This document shows, in pieces, positions 10,414 to 19,149 of a stretch of DNA of 64,000 nucleotides. The position numbers and the translations under genes are program-made. Each line of letters opens with the position of its first letter. Within the stretch, counting starts at the first letter, position 1. The stretch is from NCBI GenBank assembly GCA_902786615.1, contig CADADE010000012.1, positions 15,144 through 79,143 of the forward strand, written 5' to 3'. This DNA comes from Oscillospiraceae bacterium (lineage in GTDB: Bacteria > Bacillota_A > Clostridia > Oscillospirales > Oscillospiraceae). Below the pieces are notes generated by a model, which saw nothing but the letters and a program-made list of their open reading frames with translations, was not told where the DNA came from and did no database searches.

Positions 10414-13400
10414 ATGAAAAAGAATGTTGTAAGAGTACTTGCACTGGTACTGGTGGCGCTGATGTGTCTGTCGCTGGTACCGCTGGCGGCGCACGCCCAG
10501 GAGCATGTGCATAACTATGAGCCGACCCGCTTCGAGCCTACCTGCTCGGAGGACGGCTATATTCAGATGTACTGCGAGGCCTGCGGCGACGGCGGCCAGA
10601 TCCTCGAGTACATCCCCCCCACGGGGCTGCACAGCTTCATGAACGTGGAGGATCCCGAGTATCTGATCCACGAGGGCGACTGCGAGCATGCCTGGCAGTA
10701 CTGGAAGTCCTGCTCGGTCTGCCATCAGAGCGCCGAGGAGGCCTACGGCAAGGCCCTCGACGAGATGTATGAGGAGCTCAACAACCGCAAGAACATGGGC
10801 GAGGAGCAGGATTGGGAGACCCTGATCAAGAACCGCGTCCTCCTGCTGGACGAGAAGTACAAGTTCTCCATCGGCGGCGAAGGGCACCACTATATCCATG
10901 TCGACCGGCAGGAGGCCACCTGCACCAACGACGGCTGGAAGGAATACTCCTACTGCGATGTATGCGGCGAATACTTTAACTATGAGGCGATCCCCGCCAA
11001 GGGCCACCGCTGGGGCGAGTTTACCCAGACCAAGGCCCCGACCTGCACCGAGGACGGCTCGCGTGAGCGCGTGTGCGAGGTGTGCGAGGTAAAGGAAGTG
11101 GAAGCGATCCCCGCCCTCGGCCATAGCTGGGGCGAGTTTACCCAGACCAAGGCCCCGACCTGCACCGAGGACGGCTCGCAGGAGCGCGTCTGCTCTGTCT
11201 GCGGCGAGAAGGACGTTCAGGTCATCCCGGCCCTCGGCCACCGCTTCGGCCCCTTCACCGTCACCAAACCCGCCACCTGCACGGTCGACGGTGAGCAGGA
11301 GCATGTCTGCACCGTCTGCGGCTTCAAGGAGACCGAGGCCATCCCCGCCGCCCACAAGTGGGGCGCGTTCGTCGTGACCGAGGAGCCGAGCTGCTACGCC
11401 TCCGGCACGCAGGAGCGCACCTGCTCCGTCTGCGGCGAGAAGCAGCGCGAGTCTATCCCCGCCGCCCACAAGTTCGGCGAGTTTGTCGTCACCATGGAGC
11501 CGACCTGCTACTCCACCGGCGAGAAGCGCAGCACCTGCTCCGTCTGCGGCGAGACCCATGTGGAGTGGATCGATAAGGTCGACCACAAGTTTGAAAACGG
11601 CGAGTGCGTCTTCTGCCATATCGCCATGCCCGCGGGCTATGTCGCCCCGAGCGTTGAGACTATCGAAACCGAAACCACCGAGCCCGTGACCACCGAGAAT
11701 CAGACCACGGAGCCCCAGACCACCGAGAACCAGACCACCGAGAACCAGACCACGGAGCCTCAGACCACCGAGACCGCGAACGAGATCCCGGAGAATGCCA
11801 TTTACATCAGCTTTGACGGCAACGGCGCAACGGGCGGCAGCATGGCCGACCAGGCCTTCGCGCCGGGCGCTGTCCAGGCGCTGAGCGCGAACGCCTTTAC
11901 CAGAGAGGGCTATGAGTTCCTCGGCTGGGACGTGGCGGCGGACGGTTCCGCCATGGGCGAGGAGCGCTTCCTTGACGGCGAGGCCGTGGAGCTGAACGCG
12001 GACGTTACCCTCTACGCCCAGTGGAAGCCGCTCGGCGAAGAGGTCGAGACGCAGCAGGTCGCCGCCTCTGCCGAGTCGGTCACGAGCCTCGAGACCGCGC
12101 TGAACGTGGAGGCCATCGACCCCGCCGCCATGGTGGTGCAGAACGTCACCCCGCTGAACGCGGACGGCACCAAAATGAGCAATGAAGAGGTTGCGGCGCG
12201 CGGCGGCGTCATCTTCGACATGCCCCTGCCCGAGACCTATGAGCCGGGCCACGAGATCGAAATCTACCACCAGAACAGCGAGACCGGCGAGTGGGAGCGC
12301 GTGACCTCCTACACCGTTCAGGGCGACAAGGTCGTGATCTGGTTCCGCCACTTCTCTGACTTCGCCGTGCTGGACAGAACCGCCCTCGGCAACGGTTTAA
12401 CGCCCGACAATAACGGGCTGCTTGGGGCTGGCACCGGCCCTTGGACTGTGACATTTAATGGAAATGGTGGCAGCTTCCAGTCAGGCAGTTTTGATGCTGA
12501 TGACTGGAAAAACAGAACAAACGAAGACGGAAAGACAAAAAATTTACCTGCTATTGGGGATATTATCCGTGCTGGTCACTCGCTGATGGGATGGAACACG
12601 GATCCAAATGGCAACGGCAAGCATTATGAACCCGGTGAGGAATATATCTTCAGTGATGACGTGATTCTGTATGCGGAGTGGGATGTCAGAATTACATATT
12701 TCCCAAACGGCGGTAATAAAGGCTACATGGACTCTCAGCCGGTACCGCGAGATAAGGATAATATCAAACTGAATAAGAATCTTTACGAGTGGGTTGACGA
12801 GAGTAATGTACCGAATCATACTTTCCTTTACTGGAGTACAAAGGAGGATGGCAGCGATACAACGGCTTATTTAGATGAGGATACCATTCCCGCGCCGAGG
12901 AAGGATTTAAATCTCTATGCCCAGTGGGCAAAGAACGTTGTTAACGTAAGCTTTGATCGCAACGGCGGCACCGGCTCCATGAGTGATATAACTATCAATT
13001 GGGGTGAAGATAAAACTCTGCCACAAAACCAAATATCTTATGGAGACTATGCTTTCCTTGGATGGAATACCAAAAAGGACGGCAGTGGAACGGACTTTGC
13101 AAATGGTGCAACAATCGAAAAATACACCTTTAAAAATGATATAACTCTGTATGCGCAATGGTCAAAGACTACCTTTACTGTAACTTACAACAATAATACC
13201 GGCGAAGGTACAATGGAAAGTGATAAAATTGACACAGCAACGGATAGCTCACTGAAACTCAGGAAAAACACCTTTACTAAAGCTGATCATGAGTTCAATG
13301 GCTGGAACACTGAGGCTAACGGTAGCGGAACCTCTTACAAGGATGAAGAAGAGATACCCAAAGCAAAATTTACCAAGAATATTACCCTTTTTGCACAGTG

Positions 13401-16400
13401 GAAGAGTACAATTATCACCGTAAAATTTGACGCGAACAGAGGTGAAGGCACCGGAACCGGAACGATGGCCGATAAACCCGTTAATACCAAGACCGAGACT
13501 TCTTTAACATTGGAGAAAAACAATTTCACCAATGTTAACTATAAATTTATCGGCTGGAATACCGAGGCAGACGGTTCCGGAAAAGCTTATGGTGATCAAG
13601 CAACAATCCCCGTGAAGGAATTGGGGGATGGTTTAACCCTTTATGCTCAGTGGGAAAAAGTCAAATTCAAGGTAACATTTAATCCGAATACCGGCAGCGG
13701 AACAGAGAAAATACAGGATATCGATAAAACGGCGCATTCCTCCTTCACACTGGATGCGAACACCTACACCAAAGCGGATAATATCTTCGTCGGCTGGAAT
13801 ACCAAGGCAGACGGTACAGGCACCAAATATACAGACAAACAGGTAATCCCGGCTGCGGACTTTACCGATGACCTCTATCTCTACGCCCAGTGGATGACGG
13901 CAATCAGCTTCGATAAAAACGCCGCCGGTGCTACCGGTTCGATGGATCCGCAAGAAGTTGATCTTAATGAAGAGACCCAGATTAAGAAAAACACTTTCAA
14001 GTATACCAACTACACCTTCAACGGTTGGAACACCAAACCGAACGGCAGCGGTACGCACTACGGCGACGAAGCCGACATTACCCCGACAACCAGCATGACG
14101 CTCTATGCCGAATGGGTCAAGACCTCCTACGCCATCAAGTATCTGAAAGGCAATGGCGGCGGTTCTCCCATGGCGGATGACTCCGTTGAAAAGGGCGAGG
14201 CAGGAATCGTCAAGGCTTGCGCCTATAAAGCTCCGAGCTTGTCTGAAATCTTCGGTGGGTGGCTGCTGGAGGGTTCCAGTCCCGCTGAAATCTACCAACC
14301 GGGTGACGAAATCAGGTCTGATGATGTGCCCACCGATCTTACTCTCATTGCCCAGTGGGCGGCTCCTGTCACCGTGACCTTTGCGCCTGGTGACGGTACT
14401 GGCGAGGAGAAGACCCAGACGGTTGCCCAAAACATCGAGACTCCGCTGACAGCAGAAGAGGAACTTGGCTTTACGCCGCCTCAGGATAAGGTCTTCGATA
14501 AGTGGAAAGTGGACGGCGCTGAAACGACCTATGACGATGAAGAGCGGGTCACGCTGTCGGCAAATATCAAGCTTGTTGCTCAGTGGAAGGCCGAAATCCG
14601 TACCGTCTCCTATGACGCAAACGGCGGCAGCGGCACCATGGAAGACAGCGAAATCAACAAACTGACAGAGACTGAGCTGCCGCTTCGTAAAAACACTTTC
14701 ACAAGACTTCTCCCCAATTCGTCCAGCAAATACTATACCTTTATTGGCTGGAACACGGAGAAAGATGGTTCCGGCATGGACTTTGCCGATGAAGAGAAAG
14801 TTCCGGCAAGCCTCATTACCGAGAATATGACTCTGTACGCCCAGTGGGATACGGCGATCCTGTTCGATGGCAACGATGAAACCGGCGGCGTGATGGAGCC
14901 TCAGCATTTTGATCCGAAAGCTGCAACCGTTACCATCAATAAGAATACCTTTACACGCACAAACTATGAGTTTAAGGGTTGGACCGGCAGCGACGGCGAA
15001 ACCTACGCTGACGAGATGACAATTGACACACCCGCAATCCCGCTTACGCTGAAAGCGATCTGGGAGCAGACCAAATACGCCATAGACTATATCAATCCCA
15101 AAGACGATACCGCCAAAATGCCTTCACAGAATGTGCCCAAGGGTGAGTCTGTTGAGCTCAGAGAATGCACCTTTAACGCTGAACCGGGAAAAATCTTCGG
15201 TGAGTGGAACAGTAAAGCCGATGGGACAGGTACAGCCTACTATCCCGGCGATGAGTTCACACCCACAGAGGATACTAAGCTTTATGCCATCTGGCGGGAT
15301 ATTCTTCAGGTGACGTACTACCCCGGCAATGCCGAAGGAACCTATAAAACCGTAGATACACCCGATGGCTCTATTGTCGAGCTTGCAAAACCGTCAAAGT
15401 ATGACTTTACGGCTTATGAGGGACAGACCTTCGCAGGCTGGAAAATCGGTGATAAGGTCTATTTCGCGGGACAGAAGGTCGTTTTCGGCAATCAGGATAA
15501 AACTGAGGGAGATGTTGTTTACACAAAGGAAAGAACAGTTACAGCTCAGTGGGCCGATGCTGTCACAATTACCTATAATGCCAATGGCGGTAGCATGTCA
15601 CCATCCGGCACGAAAATTAGCACCGCTTCCGATAAAGCGCCGAAAGATGCTCCTTACAAACTTCGTACACAGGAATTCTTAAAGCTGGAGCGGGATGGGT
15701 ACGAGTTCAAGGGCTGGGGTGTTGCATCCTCCAGCACAACACCGGTTTACACGGATGGTCAAGAGGTAATCTTTAACTTTGATCTGACCCTTTATGCAGT
15801 CTGGGAAAAGCACGTCTTCAATGGCACGGTAGAGATTATCGGTTCCGAAACCGGTGGCAAAGAAGATAAACATGCTATCGTGGGTGAAACCCTGACCGCA
15901 GAGGTCAAGGACGATTTCTATACCGTCTTTGATTACATCTGGCTTGCGGATGGTAACCCGATTACCGGCGCGGAAAATAAGGACACCTATGTTGTACAGG
16001 AATCCGATTACGGCAAGGTAATCAGTGTTATGGTTTACGCAAATCAGCAGGAGGGAGTCGAAGCAACAAAGTCGAACCCGAAAATGAGCGTAAATACCAA
16101 AACAGTTCAGGTCTTGGAGGACAGCAGTGAAGTCCTTTACAAGGAAATACACGATAACGGCGCAACTTTATCAGACTCGCTTCCTGGCCTTGCAAAGGGT
16201 ATGACTTATACCTTCAATTCCACTGACAAATCTACCGGAACTCTGGTTGACAGCAATCTTGTCCTTGTAAACGGAATCTATGAGTTCCCCTTCACTAAAC
16301 AGGGTACTTACAGATTCTATGACAAGAATGGCAGACTCGCGTGCACTGTTGTGGTCACAAACTGGTACTCGCTGGACTATGAGATCACCAACCGCGTCAC

Positions 16401-16890
16401 CGCCACGACCACGACCACCAGCAAAACAAGCTCTGGCTCAAGCTCCGGAAGTTCGAGCACGAGCAGCACCAGCAGCACCACCGGTTCCGGCACCGTCCAG
16501 ATGAAGAACGGCAGCACCGTCCTCTCCGCGAGCTCCAACATCAAGGACAAGAGCGGCAATACCATCATCAAGGGCAACGGCACCAATGCCTGGCTCGTGC
16601 GCGAGGGCGCCAATACCGACCTCAAGATCACGGTCAGACCCGCCAGCAACAGCTACGGCTTTGTGTACTACAACGGCTCACAGTGGTTCTCCACGGGCTA
16701 TGAGGTGACAAAGTCAATTGAACCCATAAGCGGGCCTGAGCACTACCACATCGTCTTTGTCAACTCCCAGTCCAGCCCGAAGACTGCCGACACCTCCAAC
16801 CTGGGCCTCTGGTCCGCGCTTGGCTTCGTGTCCTTCGTCGGCCTGGCAAGCATCCTCGTCTCCGGCCGCAAGCGCAGAAACAGAGGATAA
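10414..16890 (+). CDS. Giant wall-anchored surface protein with Cys repeats and 15 InlB B-repeats
   Basis: 2158-residue predicted adhesin. A signal peptide (MKKNVVRVLALVLVALMC and on) is followed by about six CxxCG-containing repeats of roughly 39 residues ending in IPALGH-like turns (to about residue 410). Next come a Thr/Glu/Gln linker of TTENQTTEPQT type, one B-repeat, a beta-rich module, and then 14 more Listeria-Bacteroides B-repeats, each with a GWN or GW core and a YAQW-like end. A further beta domain, a Ser/Thr stalk near residue 1990 and a small terminal domain complete it. The C-terminus is a sorting signal: SPKTADTSN, a hydrophobic span, then GRKRRNRG, a non-standard LPXTG-like motif. 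The start is set by the promoter and signal peptide. The repeat array (about 12.4-16.4 kb) is much less GC-rich than both ends, pointing to recombination or transfer. The ligand is unknown. Confidence 0.9.
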   Translation: MKKNVVRVLALVLVALMCLSLVPLAAHAQEHVHNYEPTRFEPTCSEDGYIQMYCEACGDGGQILEYIPPTGLHSFMNVEDPEYLIHEGDCEHAWQYWKSCSVCHQSAEEAYGKALDEMYEELNNRKNMGEEQDWETLIKNRVLLLDEKYKFSIGGEGHHYIHVDRQEATCTNDGWKEYSYCDVCGEYFNYEAIPAKGHRWGEFTQTKAPTCTEDGSRERVCEVCEVKEVEAIPALGHSWGEFTQTKAPTCTEDGSQERVCSVCGEKDVQVIPALGHRFGPFTVTKPATCTVDGEQEHVCTVCGFKETEAIPAAHKWGAFVVTEEPSCYASGTQERTCSVCGEKQRESIPAAHKFGEFVVTMEPTCYSTGEKRSTCSVCGETHVEWIDKVDHKFENGECVFCHIAMPAGYVAPSVETIETETTEPVTTENQTTEPQTTENQTTENQTTEPQTTETANEIPENAIYISFDGNGATGGSMADQAFAPGAVQALSANAFTREGYEFLGWDVAADGSAMGEERFLDGEAVELNADVTLYAQWKPLGEEVETQQVAASAESVTSLETALNVEAIDPAAMVVQNVTPLNADGTKMSNEEVAARGGVIFDMPLPETYEPGHEIEIYHQNSETGEWERVTSYTVQGDKVVIWFRHFSDFAVLDRTALGNGLTPDNNGLLGAGTGPWTVTFNGNGGSFQSGSFDADDWKNRTNEDGKTKNLPAIGDIIRAGHSLMGWNTDPNGNGKHYEPGEEYIFSDDVILYAEWDVRITYFPNGGNKGYMDSQPVPRDKDNIKLNKNLYEWVDESNVPNHTFLYWSTKEDGSDTTAYLDEDTIPAPRKDLNLYAQWAKNVVNVSFDRNGGTGSMSDITINWGEDKTLPQNQISYGDYAFLGWNTKKDGSGTDFANGATIEKYTFKNDITLYAQWSKTTFTVTYNNNTGEGTMESDKIDTATDSSLKLRKNTFTKADHEFNGWNTEANGSGTSYKDEEEIPKAKFTKNITLFAQWKSTIITVKFDANRGEGTGTGTMADKPVNTKTETSLTLEKNNFTNVNYKFIGWNTEADGSGKAYGDQATIPVKELGDGLTLYAQWEKVKFKVTFNPNTGSGTEKIQDIDKTAHSSFTLDANTYTKADNIFVGWNTKADGTGTKYTDKQVIPAADFTDDLYLYAQWMTAISFDKNAAGATGSMDPQEVDLNEETQIKKNTFKYTNYTFNGWNTKPNGSGTHYGDEADITPTTSMTLYAEWVKTSYAIKYLKGNGGGSPMADDSVEKGEAGIVKACAYKAPSLSEIFGGWLLEGSSPAEIYQPGDEIRSDDVPTDLTLIAQWAAPVTVTFAPGDGTGEEKTQTVAQNIETPLTAEEELGFTPPQDKVFDKWKVDGAETTYDDEERVTLSANIKLVAQWKAEIRTVSYDANGGSGTMEDSEINKLTETELPLRKNTFTRLLPNSSSKYYTFIGWNTEKDGSGMDFADEEKVPASLITENMTLYAQWDTAILFDGNDETGGVMEPQHFDPKAATVTINKNTFTRTNYEFKGWTGSDGETYADEMTIDTPAIPLTLKAIWEQTKYAIDYINPKDDTAKMPSQNVPKGESVELRECTFNAEPGKIFGEWNSKADGTGTAYYPGDEFTPTEDTKLYAIWRDILQVTYYPGNAEGTYKTVDTPDGSIVELAKPSKYDFTAYEGQTFAGWKIGDKVYFAGQKVVFGNQDKTEGDVVYTKERTVTAQWADAVTITYNANGGSMSPSGTKISTASDKAPKDAPYKLRTQEFLKLERDGYEFKGWGVASSSTTPVYTDGQEVIFNFDLTLYAVWEKHVFNGTVEIIGSETGGKEDKHAIVGETLTAEVKDDFYTVFDYIWLADGNPITGAENKDTYVVQESDYGKVISVMVYANQQEGVEATKSNPKMSVNTKTVQVLEDSSEVLYKEIHDNGATLSDSLPGLAKGMTYTFNSTDKSTGTLVDSNLVLVNGIYEFPFTKQGTYRFYDKNGRLACTVVVTNWYSLDYEITNRVTATTTTTSKTSSGSSSGSSSTSSTSSTTGSGTVQMKNGSTVLSASSNIKDKSGNTIIKGNGTNAWLVREGANTDLKITVRPASNSYGFVYYNGSQWFSTGYEVTKSIEPISGPEHYHIVFVNSQSSPKTADTSNLGLWSALGFVSFVGLASILVSGRKRRNRG
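11011..11178 (+). repeat. 51-base exact direct repeat inside the Cys-repeat array
   Basis: The 51 bases at 11011-11061 recur unchanged at 11128-11178, a 117-base (39-codon) period. They encode the W-G-E-F-T-Q-T-K-A-P-T-C unit of the surface protein. Exact identity at the DNA level implies a recent duplication or gene conversion and makes the array prone to copy-number change. Confidence 0.85.
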
Positions 16891-16907
16891 ACCCCCAATA
16901 AAGCACC

Positions 16908-16933
16908 GCGGCGGGGCCATCGGCCCCGCCGCC
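16908..16933. terminator. GC-rich hairpin after the surface protein gene, copy 1
   Basis: 11-base stem GCGGCGGGGCC with loop ATC and its mate ending at 16932. There is no T tract on the + strand, so it would be a weak terminator. A 26-base stretch including this hairpin is repeated exactly at 17354-17379. Confidence 0.55.
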
Positions 16934-16981
16934 ACTGTTGACAAAGTCTTCCGCACGATCATCGCAACTGTATCTGCCGCT

Positions 16982-17161
16982 TCTACCACAATCGGGAATG
17001 TTGACACATTTGCGGCGGAGGTAAACGACATCCTCTATGTCGTTTATACCGAAAGATTTCGGACTGAAACGGACGGAAAAAAGCAGGAGGTCACACGGCT
17101 GATCTCGGCAAGAATGGCGACAAATTTTGAAAGGGGCTTGTACTATGGTAAACAGGAATGA
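16982..17161 (+). pseudogene. C-terminal remnant of a BrnT-like toxin gene
   Basis: Only the second half of a BrnT-family ribonuclease toxin is recognisable: VNDILYVVYTERFRTE, then TRLISARMATNFERGLYYG up to the stop. Intact BrnT proteins are about 90 residues and begin with an F-x-W-D-x-x-K-x-x-x-N-x-x-K-H-G-I segment. That segment is absent here, and the sequence before TTIG does not look like BrnT in any frame I checked. No convincing start codon or ribosome binding site precedes the remnant. It overlaps the start of the next small gene by 17 bases, the usual toxin-first order. The assignment rests on motif memory, not on an alignment. Confidence 0.5.
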
Positions 17162-17336
17162 CTTTACCAGAGAGCAAATGAAGGAGCTGGCCTTTACACC
17201 AAGAGAACTTGAGGAGCTGGCCGAGGCCAGAAAAATGCCCATCACTTTTGATGAAGATTGCCCGGAAACAACTCCTGAACAGGCCGTGAGATTCCACCGG
17301 GTCAATCCGCCGCGCGGCGGATCGAGATACGCATAA
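17145..17336 (+). CDS. Small protein, possible partner antitoxin of the BrnT remnant
   Basis: 63-residue acidic protein. GAAAGGGG precedes the ATG at 17145 inside the end of the BrnT-like remnant. It starts with a helical segment (REQMKELAFTPRELEELAEA) and ends with MPITFDEDCPETTPEQAVRF and a basic PPRGG tail. I recall similar proteins beside BrnT-family genes in Clostridia, which suggests an antitoxin, but it is not the classic BrnA (DUF4415) sequence and has no clear ribbon-helix-helix. If the toxin is dead this would be an orphan antitoxin. The two genes lie between two copies of one hairpin. Function unproven. Confidence 0.5.
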   Translation: MVNRNDFTREQMKELAFTPRELEELAEARKMPITFDEDCPETTPEQAVRFHRVNPPRGGSRYA

Positions 17337-17352
17337 GAGAAAAACGGAATAT

Positions 17353-17385
17353 GGCGGCGGGGCCATCGGCCCCGCCGCCTCTTTT
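17353..17385. terminator. GC-rich hairpin shared between the small gene and the MocR gene, copy 2
   Basis: 12-base stem (17353-17364, mate 17368-17379), loop ATC, followed on + by TCTTTT. It can terminate the + transcript and lies directly after the stop codon of the - strand regulator gene. It is a near-exact copy of the hairpin at 16908. Confidence 0.7.
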
Positions 17386-18458
17386 CATCCCTTCTCCTGT
17401 CTGAGCTTTCTTCTCCGGCGGTTGATGTAGCGCTCAAGCTCGCCGCTGTTGAGAAATTCCGCCAGCACGTACTGCTCAAACACCGGCACCGCGCAGGAGT
17501 AGAAGCCCAGCTTCTCCCGCCAGGGCTCCGCCAGCGCCTCCGGCAGCACCAGATACGCCGTGCGCATCGACGGGGCAAAGCTGCGCGAAAAGGTGTTCAG
17601 GTACAGCACCCGCTCCGGCGCAAGGGAGCAGATCGTCTCAATGTGCTTCGTCACCGAGGCCAGCTCCGCGTCGTAGTCGTCCTCCACCACGAAGCTGCCC
17701 CGCGCGCGCGCCCAGGCCGCGTATTCGTGCCGCTTCGTCGCCGTCGCCGTCACATGGCTGGGGTAGCTGTTGAAGGGCGTCACGTGCAGCACCCCGGCCC
17801 GGCTCTCCTTGAGCGCCGCGCTCACGATCCCGTCCGGCCCCATGGGCAGCCCCTCGCAAACTGCGCCGCTCAGCTCATAGACCTGCCGGATGCGGGCGTA
17901 GCACGGCTCCTCAAGCGCGAAGCGCGTCTCCCGCCCGAAAAACTGCACGATCAGCCCATAGAGATACTCCGCGCCCGCGCCCACCACAATGCGCTCCGGC
18001 GCGACCGTGAGCCCCCGGCTGCGCGCGAGGTAGCCCGCAATCGCCGTGCGCAGCTCCATGAGCCCGCTGCCCGGCGAGCGCTGCAAAATGCGCCGGTCCT
18101 GTTCCGTCAGCACCCGCCGCATCGTCTTCGCCAGCACCGAAAAGGGGAAGTCCTCCGGCGCGCCCACCGGCCCCGCCTCCGGTACGGCGGGCGTCGGCAG
18201 CGCCGCCTGCCCCCGCGCCCCGCCGAACGAGACATAGGCCCCGCTGCGCGCCCGCGTCTCAATATAGCCCTCGTCCGCCAGCAGCGCAAGGGCGTGCTCC
18301 GCCGTAATGAGGCTCACCCCCAGCTCCTCCGCCAGCGTCCGCTTCGAGGGCAGCTTCGCCCCCAGCGGCAGCGCCCCGGACACGATGTCCGCGCGCAGCT
18401 GCCCGTACAGCTGCATGTACGCCGGGGCTGCCGCGCTCCTGTCAATCAGATAGTTCAT
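17385..18458 (-). CDS. MocR/PdxR-type GntR regulator, truncated aminotransferase domain
   Basis: 357-residue regulator with an N-terminal GntR winged helix (APAYMQLYGQLRADIVSGAL, LPSKRTLAEELGVS, about residues 10-75) and a fold-type I aminotransferase-like domain (FVVEDDYDAEL and the rest). MocR proteins are normally about 450-480 residues, so roughly 100 C-terminal residues are missing. The gene stops with INRRRRKLRQEKG right at the hairpin at 17353. The PLP-binding lysine expected in the FSK(S/T) motif is Arg292 (NTFSRSFAPS, codon CGC), so a Schiff base cannot form in the usual way. It is divergent from an ECF S component, the context known for PdxR regulators of vitamin B6 genes. It may be a degenerate or PLP-independent regulator. 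No aminotransferase activity is expected. Confidence 0.85.
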   Translation of the reverse strand: MNYLIDRSAAAPAYMQLYGQLRADIVSGALPLGAKLPSKRTLAEELGVSLITAEHALALLADEGYIETRARSGAYVSFGGARGQAALPTPAVPEAGPVGAPEDFPFSVLAKTMRRVLTEQDRRILQRSPGSGLMELRTAIAGYLARSRGLTVAPERIVVGAGAEYLYGLIVQFFGRETRFALEEPCYARIRQVYELSGAVCEGLPMGPDGIVSAALKESRAGVLHVTPFNSYPSHVTATATKRHEYAAWARARGSFVVEDDYDAELASVTKHIETICSLAPERVLYLNTFSRSFAPSMRTAYLVLPEALAEPWREKLGFYSCAVPVFEQYVLAEFLNSGELERYINRRRRKLRQEKG

Positions 18459-18564
18459 GCCTCACTCCAATCTGGCCTTATAAAAAAATATAAAACTGAC
18501 GATATGCATAAGTCCAGAACAGCATTATAATGCCCCCATAAAAAATGTCAAGGGGTGACCCGTT
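18459..18564. promoter_or_regulatory. Divergent regulatory region between the MocR gene and the ECF gene
   Basis: A TATAAT at 18526-18531 faces the ECF gene, with no good -35 at 17 bases, which fits an activator-dependent promoter. The ribosome binding site AAGGGGTG precedes the ATG at 18565. An AT-rich stretch (18478-18496) faces the regulator gene. MocR operators are usually direct repeats; none is obvious by eye. Confidence 0.4.
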
Positions 18565-19092
18565 ATGAATCCGAAGCCCGTCCGCACCACCGATCTCACC
18601 GTGACCGCCCTGCTCATGGCCCTGAACATCATTCTGAGCACCAGCGTCCTGTCCGTGCCGGTCCCCGGCGGCCATATGTACTTAAACGATGTCGTCATCG
18701 TCACCGCCGCCATCCTGCTCACGCCCTTCTATGCCTTTCTCGTGGGCGGCGTCGGCGCGTTCATCGGCGACATGCTGTTTTACCCCGCGCCCATGTTCGT
18801 CTCCCTCGCCGTGCACGGCCTGCAGGCGGTGGTGATCTCCCTCTTCGTCCACCGCTGGATGAAGGACAGCCCCAAAAAGGCCTCCGTCATCGGGGCGCTG
18901 CTTGGCTGGGTCATCACCTTCACCGGCTACAGCCTGGGCCGCGCCTTCGTCTACAGTACCCCGGCCTACGCCATCGCAAAGCTCCCGTTCCAGATTTTGC
19001 AGACGGCGGTCGGCTCGGCCATCGCCCTCTTCCTCTGCTGGGGCAGCCCCCGCCTCGTCGCGCTCTACCGGAAGGAGTTCGGCAAGGCCTGA
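18565..19092 (+). CDS. ECF transporter substrate-binding (S) component
   Basis: 175-residue integral membrane protein with about six hydrophobic segments, the size and topology of an energy-coupling-factor S component that captures a vitamin and docks on a shared EcfA-EcfA'-EcfT module. Recognisable family traits are the N-terminal LTVTALLMALNIILS helix with small residues for EcfT docking and the GGVGAFIGDMLFYP segment between helices. Being divergent from a MocR/PdxR-type regulator suggests vitamin B6 or a related pyridine as substrate (PdxU-like), which is inference only. No ATPase or EcfT gene lies nearby, so it would use a genomic group II module encoded elsewhere. Two hairpins follow before the convergent rplL gene. 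Confidence 0.85.
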   Translation: MNPKPVRTTDLTVTALLMALNIILSTSVLSVPVPGGHMYLNDVVIVTAAILLTPFYAFLVGGVGAFIGDMLFYPAPMFVSLAVHGLQAVVISLFVHRWMKDSPKKASVIGALLGWVITFTGYSLGRAFVYSTPAYAIAKLPFQILQTAVGSAIALFLCWGSPRLVALYRKEFGKA

Positions 19093-19110
19093 CGGAAAAC
19101 GAAAAAAAGG

Positions 19111-19132
19111 AGCCGCGGCATTTGCCGCGGCT
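19111..19132. terminator. Hairpin downstream of the ECF and rplL genes
   Basis: AGCCGCGGC (19111-19119), loop ATTT, GCCGCGGCT (19124-19132). The A run at 19102-19108 gives a T tract when read on the - strand, so it probably backs up termination of rplJ-rplL. Confidence 0.7.
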
Positions 19133-19149
19133 AAATTTATAATAGCGTA

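Noticed and set aside
10900..11590. Tandem repeats as a possible CRISPR array
   Set aside because: The units are 117-base coding repeats in frame with the surface protein, and most are diverged; there are no spacers of CRISPR type.
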